From positions 1 through 37,899 of IMG/VR virus record IMGVR_UViG_3300028774_000005: 37,899 nucleotides of DNA, one strand, 5' to 3'. The notes below the pieces were generated by a model. The model made no database searches. It was not told the DNA's origin and saw only the letters and a program-made list of their open reading frames with translations. Positions 8,398-15,469 of the stretch are shown in pieces. A program made the position numbers and the translations under genes. The stretch comes from a virus. How positions within the stretch are numbered: the stretch's first letter is position 1; each line of letters opens with the position of its first letter.

Positions 8398-8628
8398 TTA
8401 TTTAATTATTTTAACAGAACATTTTACAATCTTAGTTTCGCCTCGCTTGCGGTTATTGAACTTGTCGAACGCCTTTTTAAATTTGATGGCGTTAGACTTA
8501 ATCTCGAAGTAACAACCTTTTTCAGTAATGCCTTTAAAGAACTCTTTAGATAGTTTAGAGCCTGATTTTCCAATCAAGAAACTATCAATTTTACCCTTAG
8601 GGCAATCAAATAAAAAATATACTTCCAT
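8398..8628 (-). CDS. Hypothetical small basic protein
   Basis: A 76-residue Lys-rich protein with several short hydrophobic strands (MEVYFLFDCP, GCYFEIKSNAIKF) and basic ends (NRKRGETKIVK). Its composition would suit a small nucleic-acid-binding beta protein, but no family is recognised. It is spaced 4-5 bp from both neighbours. Confidence 0.75.
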   Translation of the reverse strand: MEVYFLFDCPKGKIDSFLIGKSGSKLSKEFFKGITEKGCYFEIKSNAIKFKKAFDKFNNRKRGETKIVKCSVKIIK

Positions 8629-8632
8629 AAAA

Positions 8633-8920
8633 TTACTGATTAGTTGGCTCAGTTGGGGCTTCTACCTTAGCTGTGCTGATTAATTTAAGACGTTGGTTAA
8701 CAAATTTTTCGGACATCACCTTGCGACCGAACAAACTGCCGTACTTTTTTTCATCAATAAAATCTTCTTCAATTACTTTGACCTCTAAATGGTCAACTAG
8801 CAGGTCAATAATCTGGGTTTGCTTGTTGCTAACGTAGCGACAGGCATTAATCTCCTTCTCTAATTCAGCGATTTTACGCTTTGTGTTGTTTCCAAACATA
8901 CTTTTATTATTTAAGCTCAA
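8633..8920 (-). CDS. Hypothetical coiled-coil protein, 95 aa
   Basis: Residues 10-45 form a likely coiled coil (RKIAELEKEINAC). The remainder is mixed and ends in a Pro/Thr/Gln tail. No family is recognised. The start codon overlaps the end of the upstream gene by 14 bp, so translation is probably coupled. Confidence 0.75.
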   Translation of the reverse strand: MSLNNKSMFGNNTKRKIAELEKEINACRYVSNKQTQIIDLLVDHLEVKVIEEDFIDEKKYGSLFGRKVMSEKFVNQRLKLISTAKVEAPTEPTNQ

Positions 8921-9104
8921 GTTCTTCGAGCTGTTTATCTGCCTCCTTAAGTTTAAGGCAGTATAATTTATTAGATTTAAAAGAGTTTCTTGGGTAAGCC
9001 TTCTTATGAGTTCGATGTTTTCGGTGAGCGAACCCTAAACACTCCTGTCCGAGCAAAGAAGCCATATACCAAATGCTTCTATACTTTGCTCGTTTCTTCT
9101 TCAT
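8907..9104 (-). CDS. Hypothetical small basic protein, 65 aa
   Basis: A strongly basic 65-residue protein (MKKKRAKYRSIW, HRKHRTHKKAYPRNSF) with an acidic helical end (EADKQLEELELK). The charge pattern suggests RNA or DNA contact, but no motif is specific. It overlaps the 3' end of the upstream gene by 26 bp. Confidence 0.65.
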   Translation of the reverse strand: MKKKRAKYRSIWYMASLLGQECLGFAHRKHRTHKKAYPRNSFKSNKLYCLKLKEADKQLEELELK

Positions 9105-9435
9105 AAATAATTTTGATATTTTTTTTAAAAGATAACATCAGTACCTCATCTAATAAAACTTGGGTGCGTGGTTTAAAAATAATTACGTCATCTTTTTTTT
9201 CTAAAAACTTTTCTAGCTGACAAATATCTTTTAGAAATATTGAATTGTAAATATACCCATCGGCTTTTGCGTTTTTAAATCTCTCTCGTGTCCCCGATAA
9301 GTAATCGCCTGATAAACCGTGCCTTTTATAGATTGTTTTAGAGTATAAAAATGCGTAAGCAACGCCTAATCTACTAGCACCTTTCAAATTCATCGGATGA
9401 TTGAAATCACCAAAAACTAAAACTACTGTTTTCAT
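9079..9435 (-). CDS. Unknown protein with its own promoter, candidate moron
   Basis: The frame is open from an ATG at 9480, but the start at 9435 (MKTVVLVFGDFN) is preferred. A promoter TTGTAA-16-TATAAT (9442-9469) lies between the two ATGs and would place the first transcribed base at this ATG. The 118-residue protein starts with a strand-turn (VVLVFGDF) and ends with DDVIIFKPRTQ and IKIIYEEE, an alternating strand/helix layout like a small Rossmann-type domain. A SLOG-like fold is possible but unproven. The gene is visibly more A/T-rich than its neighbours. Confidence 0.72.
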   Translation of the reverse strand: MKTVVLVFGDFNHPMNLKGASRLGVAYAFLYSKTIYKRHGLSGDYLSGTRERFKNAKADGYIYNSIFLKDICQLEKFLEKKDDVIIFKPRTQVLLDEVLMLSFKKNIKIIYEEETSKV

Positions 9436-9441
9436 ACCTTT

Positions 9442-9469
9442 ATTATACCATATCAGAAAAATGTTACAA
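9442..9469 (-). promoter_or_regulatory. Promoter immediately before the ATG at 9435
   Basis: Minus-strand TTGTAA (9464-9469), 16 bp, TATAAT (9442-9447). Six bases separate TATAAT from ATG, so transcription should begin at or next to the A of the start codon. The -35 box overlaps the TAA stop of the NinG-like gene. Confidence 0.65.
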
Positions 9470-9850
9470 TAGTTTATCACGCAAATCTTTGAACATCGCT
9501 TTACAAATTATTGCCGACATCGTTCTATCTTTCTTACAGTAGGTAAACGCTTGTAGTTGAAGCGTATCGAAACGTCTTTGTCCGAGTTGTTTAATTTTAA
9601 ATTCTTTATACTTATCACGCTCATCTCCGTGACCCCATAAATTGTGACAGCCGTAACAAAGTGTATCGCAGTTATCAGGTTCGAACCTCGTACCTTCTTT
9701 GCCTCTCGACCAGTAATGAGAACACTCGTGACTAATCGGCTCAAGCAGTTCATTTAATTTTACTGTTGAACCGCACCGCATACATTTTCTGTCCCGAAGT
9801 CTGATGAAGCGTGAGAAAAAAGTATCGGCTAAGTCAATTTTAATCTTCAT
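9464..9850 (-). CDS. NinG/Rap-like recombination endonuclease
   Basis: A 128-residue Cys/His protein. An N-terminal zinc pair CMRCG at about residues 23-27 is followed by HECSHYWSRG and FEPDNCDTLCYGCHNLWG, then YKEFKIKQLGQRRFDTLQ. This order (His-Tyr-x-Ser-Arg-Gly, then Asn, then CxxC, then a helix with a Gly-x-x-R turn) strongly resembles the lambda NinG/Rap family, which is an HNH-type structure-specific nuclease acting on recombination intermediates. The nearby RecT, YqaJ and SSB genes fit a recombination role. Confidence 0.82.
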   Translation of the reverse strand: MKIKIDLADTFFSRFIRLRDRKCMRCGSTVKLNELLEPISHECSHYWSRGKEGTRFEPDNCDTLCYGCHNLWGHGDERDKYKEFKIKQLGQRRFDTLQLQAFTYCKKDRTMSAIICKAMFKDLRDKLL

Positions 9851-9886
9851 AGTATTTCAATAAGCAGTAAAATAATACTGCTTATG

Positions 9887-10249
9887 TTAGCCAGAGTGAT
9901 TTTTTAATATCTTTGTTCGTTGTAACAAAGCTACTATCTCATCTAGCGTGAGAGTGCCAAACAGCAAATGCCAAGCGTTATGCCTAGACTTGTCCATCAG
10001 CAATAAATTACTATCTAAAGACGTTCCGCCTCTAGACCTTGGCGTTAAGTGGTGTTTGTTGTTCTCACCGCTCCGCTCCCAATCGACTCTTTTCTTTGAT
10101 GAATACCTAAAATAAACCAGCTCTAGCTCGTTGTGATACAATAAATAATTATCACGCCTGAACCATATTTGTAAGTCATCAAAAAATTTACCAGAAAAAC
10201 GCCATCCGTGTTCTTCCAGTCGTTCCGTAGAAACTTTACTTGTTGCCAT
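9887..10249 (-). CDS. HNH-type protein with HHLTPRSRGG motif
   Basis: A 120-residue protein with an N-terminal region of aromatic-rich strands (RFSGKFFDDLQIWFRR) and a C-terminal HNH-like core. The core reads NKHHLTPRSRGG, then SNLLLMDKSRHNAWHLLFG, giving HH, Asn and His in HNH order. No Cys zinc pair is present. Small proteins with this HHLTPRSRGG...HxAWHxLFG pattern are, as I recall, frequent in Patescibacteria genomes and their phages. It may be a DNA nicking enzyme or a regulator derived from one. Confidence 0.8.
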   Translation of the reverse strand: MATSKVSTERLEEHGWRFSGKFFDDLQIWFRRDNYLLYHNELELVYFRYSSKKRVDWERSGENNKHHLTPRSRGGTSLDSNLLLMDKSRHNAWHLLFGTLTLDEIVALLQRTKILKNHSG

Positions 10250-10276
10250 CGTCTGAGTTTTTAAAGTTATGCTTAT

Positions 10277-10282
10277 ATTATA
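10277..10282 (-). promoter_or_regulatory. TATAAT element before the HNH-type gene
   Basis: A consensus -10 hexamer lies 27 bp before the ATG at 10249. The matching -35 position shows only TACTCA, so promoter strength is doubtful. Confidence 0.35.
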
Positions 10283-10295
10283 CCATTTTTCAGGC

Positions 10296-10802
10296 TTAGT
10301 GAGTAGTGTAGATTTCTATACTTTTTACGCCCCACTGCCTTGCGGTAGCAACATCATAACCCATAAAGATATCAATCGACTTCGAGTAAGTTGATTTCAT
10401 ACGGTCAACAATCTTACAGTCGCCGTAATCTTTGATATATACAATCGTCCCTAATTTAAAATCGTTAGACGCACAAAGCTTCTCGCCTTTAGCAAATCGC
10501 TCACAGATGTTTTTGTTATCAGCGGAGATACACGGGCTACCGTCTGTTTGCCCTGACACGCTGTTATAAGCGTAGATGGTAAACTTGCCGATATATTTCT
10601 CTGGCTTCTTAATTGATACTTCCTTAACCACTCGGTGAGTGATTGTTGCCTCGCTGACTGGAAGCGGTTTGCTGGCTTCAATACCAAGAGTAATACCAAC
10701 TTTAACGCACCAGATACCAAACAAAATGGTAAATAAAAAAGAGCCAAGACGTTGATAGTCTTTAACTCTTTTTGCTTTGGTTATTTGAATATAAGTGTCC
10801 AT
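10296..10802 (-). CDS. Membrane-anchored 3D-domain protein (putative cell-wall enzyme)
   Basis: This 168-residue protein has a basic cytoplasmic start, a membrane segment at about residues 20-42 (GSFLFTILFGIWCVKV) and an external domain. Residues about 72-168 form a 3D-type double-psi beta-barrel domain: YIGKFTIYAYN, then TIVYIKDYGDCKIVDRM, SIDIFMGYDVATARQWG and a final strand. The Asp residues of KDYGD, VDRM and IDIF correspond to the family's conserved aspartates. Such domains occur in lytic transglycosylase-like wall proteins. It is not with the lysis or tail genes, so it may act on the wall during infection or on superinfection. Confidence 0.82.
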   Translation of the reverse strand: MDTYIQITKAKRVKDYQRLGSFLFTILFGIWCVKVGITLGIEASKPLPVSEATITHRVVKEVSIKKPEKYIGKFTIYAYNSVSGQTDGSPCISADNKNICERFAKGEKLCASNDFKLGTIVYIKDYGDCKIVDRMKSTYSKSIDIFMGYDVATARQWGVKSIEIYTTH

Positions 10803-10804
10803 AT

Positions 10805-10948
10805 TTATTTACAAACATAGAACACCTGTTGAACGTGGTGAGCGACTGTGCCAATTAAATAAACGAAGGACACACCGATTAAAATAATTAATAAAATCAA
10901 AACTGTTTCAACGAGCAACGAGTAAAATAATTTTTTTGTAATTTTCAT
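10805..10948 (-). CDS. Small single-helix membrane protein
   Basis: A 47-codon frame from ATG 10948 to TAA gives a protein beginning MKITKKLFYSLLVETV with a long hydrophobic helix (residues about 8-33), then a polar end with two His and a Cys. It fits exactly between the zinc-finger gene (1 bp upstream) and the 3D-domain gene (2 bp downstream). Pairing with the 3D-domain protein is plausible but unproven. Confidence 0.72.
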   Translation of the reverse strand: MKITKKLFYSLLVETVLILLIILIGVSFVYLIGTVAHHVQQVFYVCK

Positions 10949-10949
10949 A

Positions 10950-11327
10950 TTAAATCTTTTTACGTCTTAAATAATAAGCCTTTGCCTTTGCTCTCCTACG
11001 TTCAATTTTTTCCTCCTCGGAGAGTTTATTTTTTTCTTGGTATTCTCTAAAGCACTCTGGGTCGCAGAAAATTCTTTTAAGATACTTGTCGTAAATCGGC
11101 TTACCGCAGTTTTTACAAATGTATTTAGTGCCCTTATTGTTCTTGGCAAGTTTGATATACTTCGCCTTCACGTTTAATTTTGCCTGTCGGCTCACCGCTT
11201 CCCGTCCCATAATACCGACTAGAATTGTCCGTATTCTCTCTCTGGTTATCTTATAGTACAAAGCAAGAGCCGTTTCAGTTTCACCATTTTTAAATTTCTC
11301 CACTATTCTTTTATTCCTTGCGTTCAT
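10950..11327 (-). CDS. HTH plus zinc-finger DNA-binding protein
   Basis: A very basic 125-residue protein. Residues 1-45 look like a sigma-region-4/MarR-type HTH (IVEKFKNGETETALALYY, ITRERIRTILVG). Residues about 69-95 hold a treble-clef-like zinc site, CKNCGKPI and FCDPECFREY. The C-terminal tail is Arg/Lys-rich and helical (ERRRAKAKAYYLRRKK). It could be the phage transcription regulator that reads the repeated promoter or endolysin operator sequences, or an HNH relative. No catalytic motif is seen. Confidence 0.8.
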   Translation of the reverse strand: MNARNKRIVEKFKNGETETALALYYKITRERIRTILVGIMGREAVSRQAKLNVKAKYIKLAKNNKGTKYICKNCGKPIYDKYLKRIFCDPECFREYQEKNKLSEEEKIERRRAKAKAYYLRRKKI

Positions 11328-11354
11328 ATCTTTGATACCCCTAGGGGGTGTATA

Positions 11355-12023
11355 TTAATAATCTAAAGCACCTTTCTTCTTCGCCAACATTATAAATTCT
11401 TCTAAATTTTCCTTAAATAATAATGCCAACTTGTAATCTCGATACTCTTGAGTTGTCTTAGTAATTTCTTCGGCTTCGAGTCTTGAACAGCCACGCTTGG
11501 CTTTCTCAGTCATCAGCACCTTACGATACATCTGGTCTTTATAGACTCTGTCCTCATCGACCCACTTCATCAGCGTTGCGATTTCAAGGGCAAGGTCTAG
11601 CCAATCATCCTTTTTCATCGCTGAGCGTTCCTTAATTATCTTACGAGTCGCTGTGATGATAGTGGTAATTCGATTGATAGCGTTAGCACAGCTATCACGC
11701 CAGACAGTAAATTGGGCTTGTTCATCTTCGGACATCTCGCCCATAAACTTAGCAAGGGGGGCGTTTTCTTCCTTCATTATGCCCATTGCTTCCTCGCCGA
11801 TTGTCTTAGTAATCTCGGCAATTAAATCGCTCTCTCCTGCCTGTAAGTCGATAAGATAGTCTTTTAACCGACTAATCTCAGCAACGTCTGAGCATTGAGC
11901 CTGAAACTCTAAGAGAAATTGGGGTAATTTCTTTTGGAAATACGCCTCTCGTATTCTTCCCTTGAAAAAACCGCCGATACTATTAGTGCTGTTAAGCTCA
12001 ATCTTCTCTTTTTTTGGTGGCAT
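11355..12023 (-). CDS. Hypothetical helical protein, 222 aa
   Basis: The first gene after the promoter at 12107-12135. The product is almost entirely helical and charged, with regions such as LPQFLLEFQAQCSDVAEI and AINRITTIITATRKIIKE, which may form a coiled-coil bundle. No family is recognised. Because it directly follows the recombination block and opens a new transcript, a role in late DNA metabolism is possible but unsupported. Confidence 0.82.
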   Translation of the reverse strand: MPPKKEKIELNSTNSIGGFFKGRIREAYFQKKLPQFLLEFQAQCSDVAEISRLKDYLIDLQAGESDLIAEITKTIGEEAMGIMKEENAPLAKFMGEMSEDEQAQFTVWRDSCANAINRITTIITATRKIIKERSAMKKDDWLDLALEIATLMKWVDEDRVYKDQMYRKVLMTEKAKRGCSRLEAEEITKTTQEYRDYKLALLFKENLEEFIMLAKKKGALDY

Positions 12024-12037
12024 ATTTTTAAATAAGC

Positions 12038-12067
12038 CTAGATAATGGCTAGTATTTTAACTTTCAT
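12038..12067 (-). CDS. Possible 9-codon leader peptide
   Basis: In the leader between the promoter (12107) and the gene at 12023 there is ATG, eight codons (MKVKILAII) and TAG. Its coding sequence lies inside the hairpin formed by AATGGCT and AGCCATT (12082-12088 with 12044-12050). This layout resembles a translated leader that could open or close the hairpin, but such a short frame can arise by chance. Confidence 0.3.
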   Translation of the reverse strand: MKVKILAII

Positions 12068-12088
12068 AAGGTTATCTTCCCAGCCATT
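12044..12088 (-). promoter_or_regulatory. Leader hairpin before the 222-aa gene
   Basis: AATGGCT (12082-12088) can pair perfectly with AGCCATT (12044-12050) in the transcript, starting about 12 nt downstream of the predicted start site. The 31-nt loop contains a small reading frame start. Confidence 0.4.
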
Positions 12089-12106
12089 AAATTAGCTTCA
12101 AACTTT

Positions 12107-12135
12107 ATTATATTATATAAAACAAACCTCGTCAA
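12107..12135 (-). promoter_or_regulatory. Sigma70-type promoter with conserved spacer
   Basis: Minus-strand TTGACG (12130-12135), 17 bp, TATAAT (12107-12112). The spacer AGGTTTGTTTTATATAA is closely related to that of the promoters at 15660, 18161 and 24404. The -35 box abuts the TAG stop codon of ssb (12136-12138). Confidence 0.88.
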
Positions 12136-12666
12136 CTAGAAAGGGATGTTTTCGACCCTGATTTCCTCCTCTTGAGGTTCAGGTGGCATTTCTTCTGGTG
12201 GGAGATTTCGGTATCTATCTAAGCCGTCATCCTGCCGTGTTACCTCATCGCTACCGCCTCCGTTCTGCTCCTCCTGAAACGATTTATAGGTTTGGCGATT
12301 GTCTTGAGGTGCTTCTGGTTCTTCTTCTCTACGGGCTTCCTGTGGCTTGCTATCTAACATCCTGAAACTGTCCACCATAATCTTAGTCGTATAGCGTTTA
12401 CTGCCGTCCTGAGCGACCCAGTCCTCAGTCGTTAGTTTGCCTTCAATTAGTAGTTGACTTCCTTTGTGGCAGTACTTAACGATATTCTCCGCCGACTTAC
12501 GCCAGAGCACCAGATTATGAAACTCGGACTTCTGCTTGCGTTCGCCGTTTGCGTCCGTCCACACTTCACTGGTAGCTAGACTAGCGTTAGCGACCATAAT
12601 ACCGCTTGGCGTATTTCTTGCTTCGGGGTCACGTGTTAGGCGACCACATAGAATAACTTTATTCAT
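12136..12666 (-). CDS. ssb: Single-stranded DNA-binding protein
   Basis: This 176-residue protein has the OB fold of bacterial SSB in residues 1-110: MNKVILCGRLTRDPEARNT, EFHNLVLWRKSAENIVKYC and KGSQLLIEGKL are typical. A Gln/Asp/Glu/Pro-rich linker follows, and the protein ends in VENIPF, close to the DDIPF tip by which bacterial SSB binds partner enzymes. It is the last gene of the recombination set. Keeping the tip suggests it recruits host repair or replication proteins. Confidence 0.96.
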   Translation of the reverse strand: MNKVILCGRLTRDPEARNTPSGIMVANASLATSEVWTDANGERKQKSEFHNLVLWRKSAENIVKYCHKGSQLLIEGKLTTEDWVAQDGSKRYTTKIMVDSFRMLDSKPQEARREEEPEAPQDNRQTYKSFQEEQNGGGSDEVTRQDDGLDRYRNLPPEEMPPEPQEEEIRVENIPF

Positions 12667-12670
12667 AGGG

Positions 12671-13531
12671 TTATATGATAATTGAATTAACTTTTTTGTA
12701 GGCGGTTACCAGTATCGAACCGTCTGGTTGCTTATCTTCTTTAATGTAAAATTCATCTTTAGCGGTTTGGTTAGTCATACCGCAATATCTTAAAAAGCCC
12801 TGATACTTCTCGCCACGAGCTCTAATTTTTCTATCTTCTTCCTCATCGGCTTGGCGTTTTAAGTCGTCCGCTTTGCGGTTTGCCTCAGCGTCAATAATGT
12901 CCTGAGCTTCCTTAGCGATACGTCTATCGTTATCAGCTTTAGCCTGTAAGATTTTATTGTTGTTTATTAGCACGGCGTTTTTAATTCTAATTTTTTCGTT
13001 TTCTGCCTGAGCTTTTTTATCATCTTCCTCTTTCTGCTTCTCCCGTTGAATACGGTCTTTATTTTCTAAATAGGAGAGCTTTTGAGTGCTGTAATAATTA
13101 GCCCAATCTTTCTCGTCCATCTCAAGAATTAAATCAATCTGCTCCTTATCATCTTCAATGACTAAAATCTCGATGTCTTTAAGAGCTTGTATGCGGTCGG
13201 GCAATAAGACCCTGCGACTTTCTCTAGCCATCTCTTTGTCGATGGTTTCAAACTGAGTTTTTAAATCATTTTTTACAGGAGAAGTAATAGTTAATAGGTC
13301 TTTTTCAAGCGAGATAATGCCCCGTTGATAATTTAATGCCCCCTCACGCTCTTGCTTAGCTAGTTTCTCAAGGGCAATTTCAGCGTCCCTTAATTTCTTC
13401 GCCCCTTCTTTGGCTTTGTTATAGCCATCGACATCATTAATGCCGTTAATCTTAAAGTCCTTATACTCATTTGCCAAAAGCGTTAGCTCGCTTCTGATTT
13501 GATTAAAGACTTCTAGGTTTTGATTGTTCAT
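12671..13531 (-). CDS. Coiled-coil protein of the recombination operon (DUF1351-like?)
   Basis: A 286-residue helical protein with long charged coiled coils at about residues 30-110 and 160-230. Residues about 1-55 (LNEVF...YKDFKINGINDVDGYNK in type) and the central DRIQALKDIE region resemble phage proteins of the DUF1351 kind, found next to RecT/exonuclease genes. The start overlaps the exonuclease stop as ATGA, indicating coupled translation. Its last 50 residues (YQGFLRYCGMTNQT) look like a small separate domain. Family call is tentative; the genomic position is firm. Confidence 0.7.
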   Translation of the reverse strand: MNNQNLEVFNQIRSELTLLANEYKDFKINGINDVDGYNKAKEGAKKLRDAEIALEKLAKQEREGALNYQRGIISLEKDLLTITSPVKNDLKTQFETIDKEMARESRRVLLPDRIQALKDIEILVIEDDKEQIDLILEMDEKDWANYYSTQKLSYLENKDRIQREKQKEEDDKKAQAENEKIRIKNAVLINNNKILQAKADNDRRIAKEAQDIIDAEANRKADDLKRQADEEEDRKIRARGEKYQGFLRYCGMTNQTAKDEFYIKEDKQPDGSILVTAYKKVNSIII

Positions 13532-14136
13532 AAGTTTACCAAATTATATTTATTAATTAACTGCTTGATTTTTTCTTCGGCAACTATGAAGCCAATTTTT
13601 AACGCCTTAAACTTTTCTTCGTTGGGGTAAATTCGGTGAATAAATATCGGTTTACTAAAGTTAGGGTTATAGGCTACGAAGTCCCACCACTCACGACCAG
13701 TAATTAGAAGGTTCATCTGTATCTGCCACATATAGTCGCTACTGATTGCCTTCTCTCCCTCGGTAATTAAATATAGATAGCATTTATCGTCATAACATTT
13801 TATTTCGACACCGCCGACCTCAGATACTAAACCGTCTGGGCTACAACCGATGTATTCGTTATGTTCGATAAAACCAACCTGCTCGACTTCTACGTCCTTC
13901 ATCAGCTCATAGATTGACCGTGCCTGAGCTTCCAGCTCTTTACCCCGTTTGGTATGTTCGTTCTCAAACCCTTCTTTCTCACCGCTTGAAAAGAACTCAG
14001 ACACGATTTCTAAAACGTAAGTATCAAGACCCTTACTGGCAGTAGCAATGGCGGTAGCGTGTGAAGCTGTCGCTTTCCCTTTCCGCTTAGCAAACCACTC
14101 AGGCGAACCTTGAATAATATCTCGGTGAATAATCAT
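13528..14136 (-). CDS. YqaJ-type viral recombinase (5'-3' exonuclease)
   Basis: A 202-residue lambda-exonuclease-fold enzyme. The N-terminal GSPEWFAKRKGKATAS motif is diagnostic of the YqaJ family. The catalytic PD-(D/E)xK core is visible as GCSPDGLV (Asp) followed by GVEIKCYDDK (Glu-x-Lys). The later WQIQMNLLITGREWW segment is also typical. It would resect double-stranded ends for the RecT-like annealase encoded directly upstream (4-bp gap). Confidence 0.94.
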   Translation of the reverse strand: MIIHRDIIQGSPEWFAKRKGKATASHATAIATASKGLDTYVLEIVSEFFSSGEKEGFENEHTKRGKELEAQARSIYELMKDVEVEQVGFIEHNEYIGCSPDGLVSEVGGVEIKCYDDKCYLYLITEGEKAISSDYMWQIQMNLLITGREWWDFVAYNPNFSKPIFIHRIYPNEEKFKALKIGFIVAEEKIKQLINKYNLVNL

Positions 14137-14140
14137 AAAA

Positions 14141-15007
14141 TTATTGTGGCTTATTTATATAAACGATATCTCCTTTATCATCGGTCACGACATCACCGCT
14201 TTGTTTTAACTGCTTGCTTAGTTCATCCTTCTTCATTGAGATGTACTTATCGAAACTAGCCCCACGACCTTGGTTATTTAAGTAGTATTCCATCAGCTCT
14301 TTAATACCCGTAATGTTATCAATCTCGTCTTTATACTTAGCTTCTAGGTCGAGGGGGTTATCAAGATTGTAGTTATCATTGTCAAGGCTCTCTATGTTTT
14401 CATAGATATCATCGAAGTGTTTTTTACAAGCCTTTTTAATAACCGTCTTGAGGCACATTTCTACAAACCAATCGTTCCAAACGTTCTTGGTCTTGGCAAT
14501 CGCTCGGTGCTTCTCTAGCTCCTCTTTACTTAGAGTAGTCATAAACTCACCACGCTTATTGATAATGACGCAGTACGCCCCCATAACATCATCGGCTTTA
14601 TGATTAAACGGGTCAGCAATAGTGTGGTGATAGATAACGCTTCCACTCTCCTTAGCGAAGTTAAAAGTATCACCTTTAAAAACTAACTCCATATCAATCT
14701 TACTTTCTGGGTAGGCGATAAACATCTTATTTTTATAAGATACGTAGTCGTAGGTCACACCAGTTGATTGAAGCGTCACGTGTTTACCATCAAAAGACAA
14801 GCCGTCTTTAGCGACTCTAAGATACAAGTTAACCATCTCTTGCTCAGTTTTATTCTGAATAAAAGTGTTGACGATTTTTCCTGCTCTGTCCTTAGCCAGT
14901 AAAAGTCTAATAATATAACTCGCAAACTGCTCCCGTCTGGCTTTCTCATCCTGATTAGATAACTCAATCGCTGGTAATAGCTGTAAGATTTTTTCTTTAT
15001 TCATCAT
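14141..15007 (-). CDS. recT: RecT-family single-strand annealing protein
   Basis: A 288-residue RecT-like protein. Features include the N-terminal helix IIRLLLAKDR, LYLRVAKDGLSFDGKHVTL, a KNKMFIAYPESK strand region, and the ISSRE-type segment DVMGAYCVIINKRGE, followed by KNVWNDWFVEMCLKTVIKKACK, which is the best-conserved RecT block. It pairs with the YqaJ exonuclease next to it. A second ATG (MMNK) at the start leaves a one-codon ambiguity. Confidence 0.93.
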   Translation of the reverse strand: MMNKEKILQLLPAIELSNQDEKARREQFASYIIRLLLAKDRAGKIVNTFIQNKTEQEMVNLYLRVAKDGLSFDGKHVTLQSTGVTYDYVSYKNKMFIAYPESKIDMELVFKGDTFNFAKESGSVIYHHTIADPFNHKADDVMGAYCVIINKRGEFMTTLSKEELEKHRAIAKTKNVWNDWFVEMCLKTVIKKACKKHFDDIYENIESLDNDNYNLDNPLDLEAKYKDEIDNITGIKELMEYYLNNQGRGASFDKYISMKKDELSKQLKQSGDVVTDDKGDIVYINKPQ

Positions 15008-15008
15008 A

Positions 15009-15221
15009 TTATTTGTAATAAGTTACTTTTATTTTTTTAATTCGAGCACAGAAGATAAGCGGAAAAAACAAAATCAGTATTAAACAAGCCTGACCTGCGT
15101 TCCACTCTTTGATTTCTTCCTCGCTGTCAACGGCGTAGCCATCAGAGAATAACTTTTTTTCAGTAACCGCTCTTAAGTTTCTGCCGAAGATATCTTTTCT
15201 ATAAGTCTTAATAATTTTCAT
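15009..15221 (-). CDS. Small membrane protein, 70 aa
   Basis: A basic N-terminal region (KIIKTYRKDIFGRNLRAV), an acidic middle (DSEEEIKEW) and a C-terminal hydrophobic helix (ACLILILFFPLIFCARI), then a Lys-rich end. It may sit at the inner membrane with its N-terminus in the cytoplasm. It directly precedes RecT. No family is recognised. Confidence 0.72.
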   Translation of the reverse strand: MKIIKTYRKDIFGRNLRAVTEKKLFSDGYAVDSEEEIKEWNAGQACLILILFFPLIFCARIKKIKVTYYK

Positions 15222-15236
15222 AAGTTTGATAACGCC

Positions 15237-15371
15237 TTAAACGGCGTTGTAAAATAAGATTACGTTAGCGATTAACATCACTAAACCAATCACTAGCCAG
15301 ATTTTATTGTATTTTTTTTCCTGTCTAGTTTTTAATAATAGCTCACGATGGGTTAACAATCTGCTTGTCAT
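15237..15371 (-). CDS. Small single-helix membrane protein, 44 aa
   Basis: A 44-codon frame from ATG 15371 to TAA. The first 23 residues are basic (RELLLKTRQEKKYNK) and residues about 25-42 are hydrophobic (WLVIGLVMLIANVILFY). It sits 15 bp before the next membrane protein and after the Cys-rich mini-gene, so the spacing supports a real gene. Function is unknown. Confidence 0.65.
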   Translation of the reverse strand: MTSRLLTHRELLLKTRQEKKYNKIWLVIGLVMLIANVILFYNAV

Positions 15372-15388
15372 AAATTTTAAAAATTAAT

Positions 15389-15469
15389 TTAATTATCAGG
15401 GCACATTTCACAGTCAACGCACTCGTCATCCTCGATGACTTCTTTATCTAAGGGACAATATCTACTCAT
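15389..15469 (-). CDS. 26-residue four-cysteine mini-protein
   Basis: A 26-codon frame from ATG 15469 to TAA. The product begins MSRYCPLD and ends DECVDCEMCPDN, with cysteines at 5, 17, 20 and 23, enough to bind one zinc ion. Its start overlaps the upstream stop codon (ATGAGTAG), and a strong Shine-Dalgarno sequence GGAGG lies about 7 bases before it, which is exceptional in this genome. That makes translation likely despite the size. Confidence 0.6.
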   Translation of the reverse strand: MSRYCPLDKEVIEDDECVDCEMCPDN

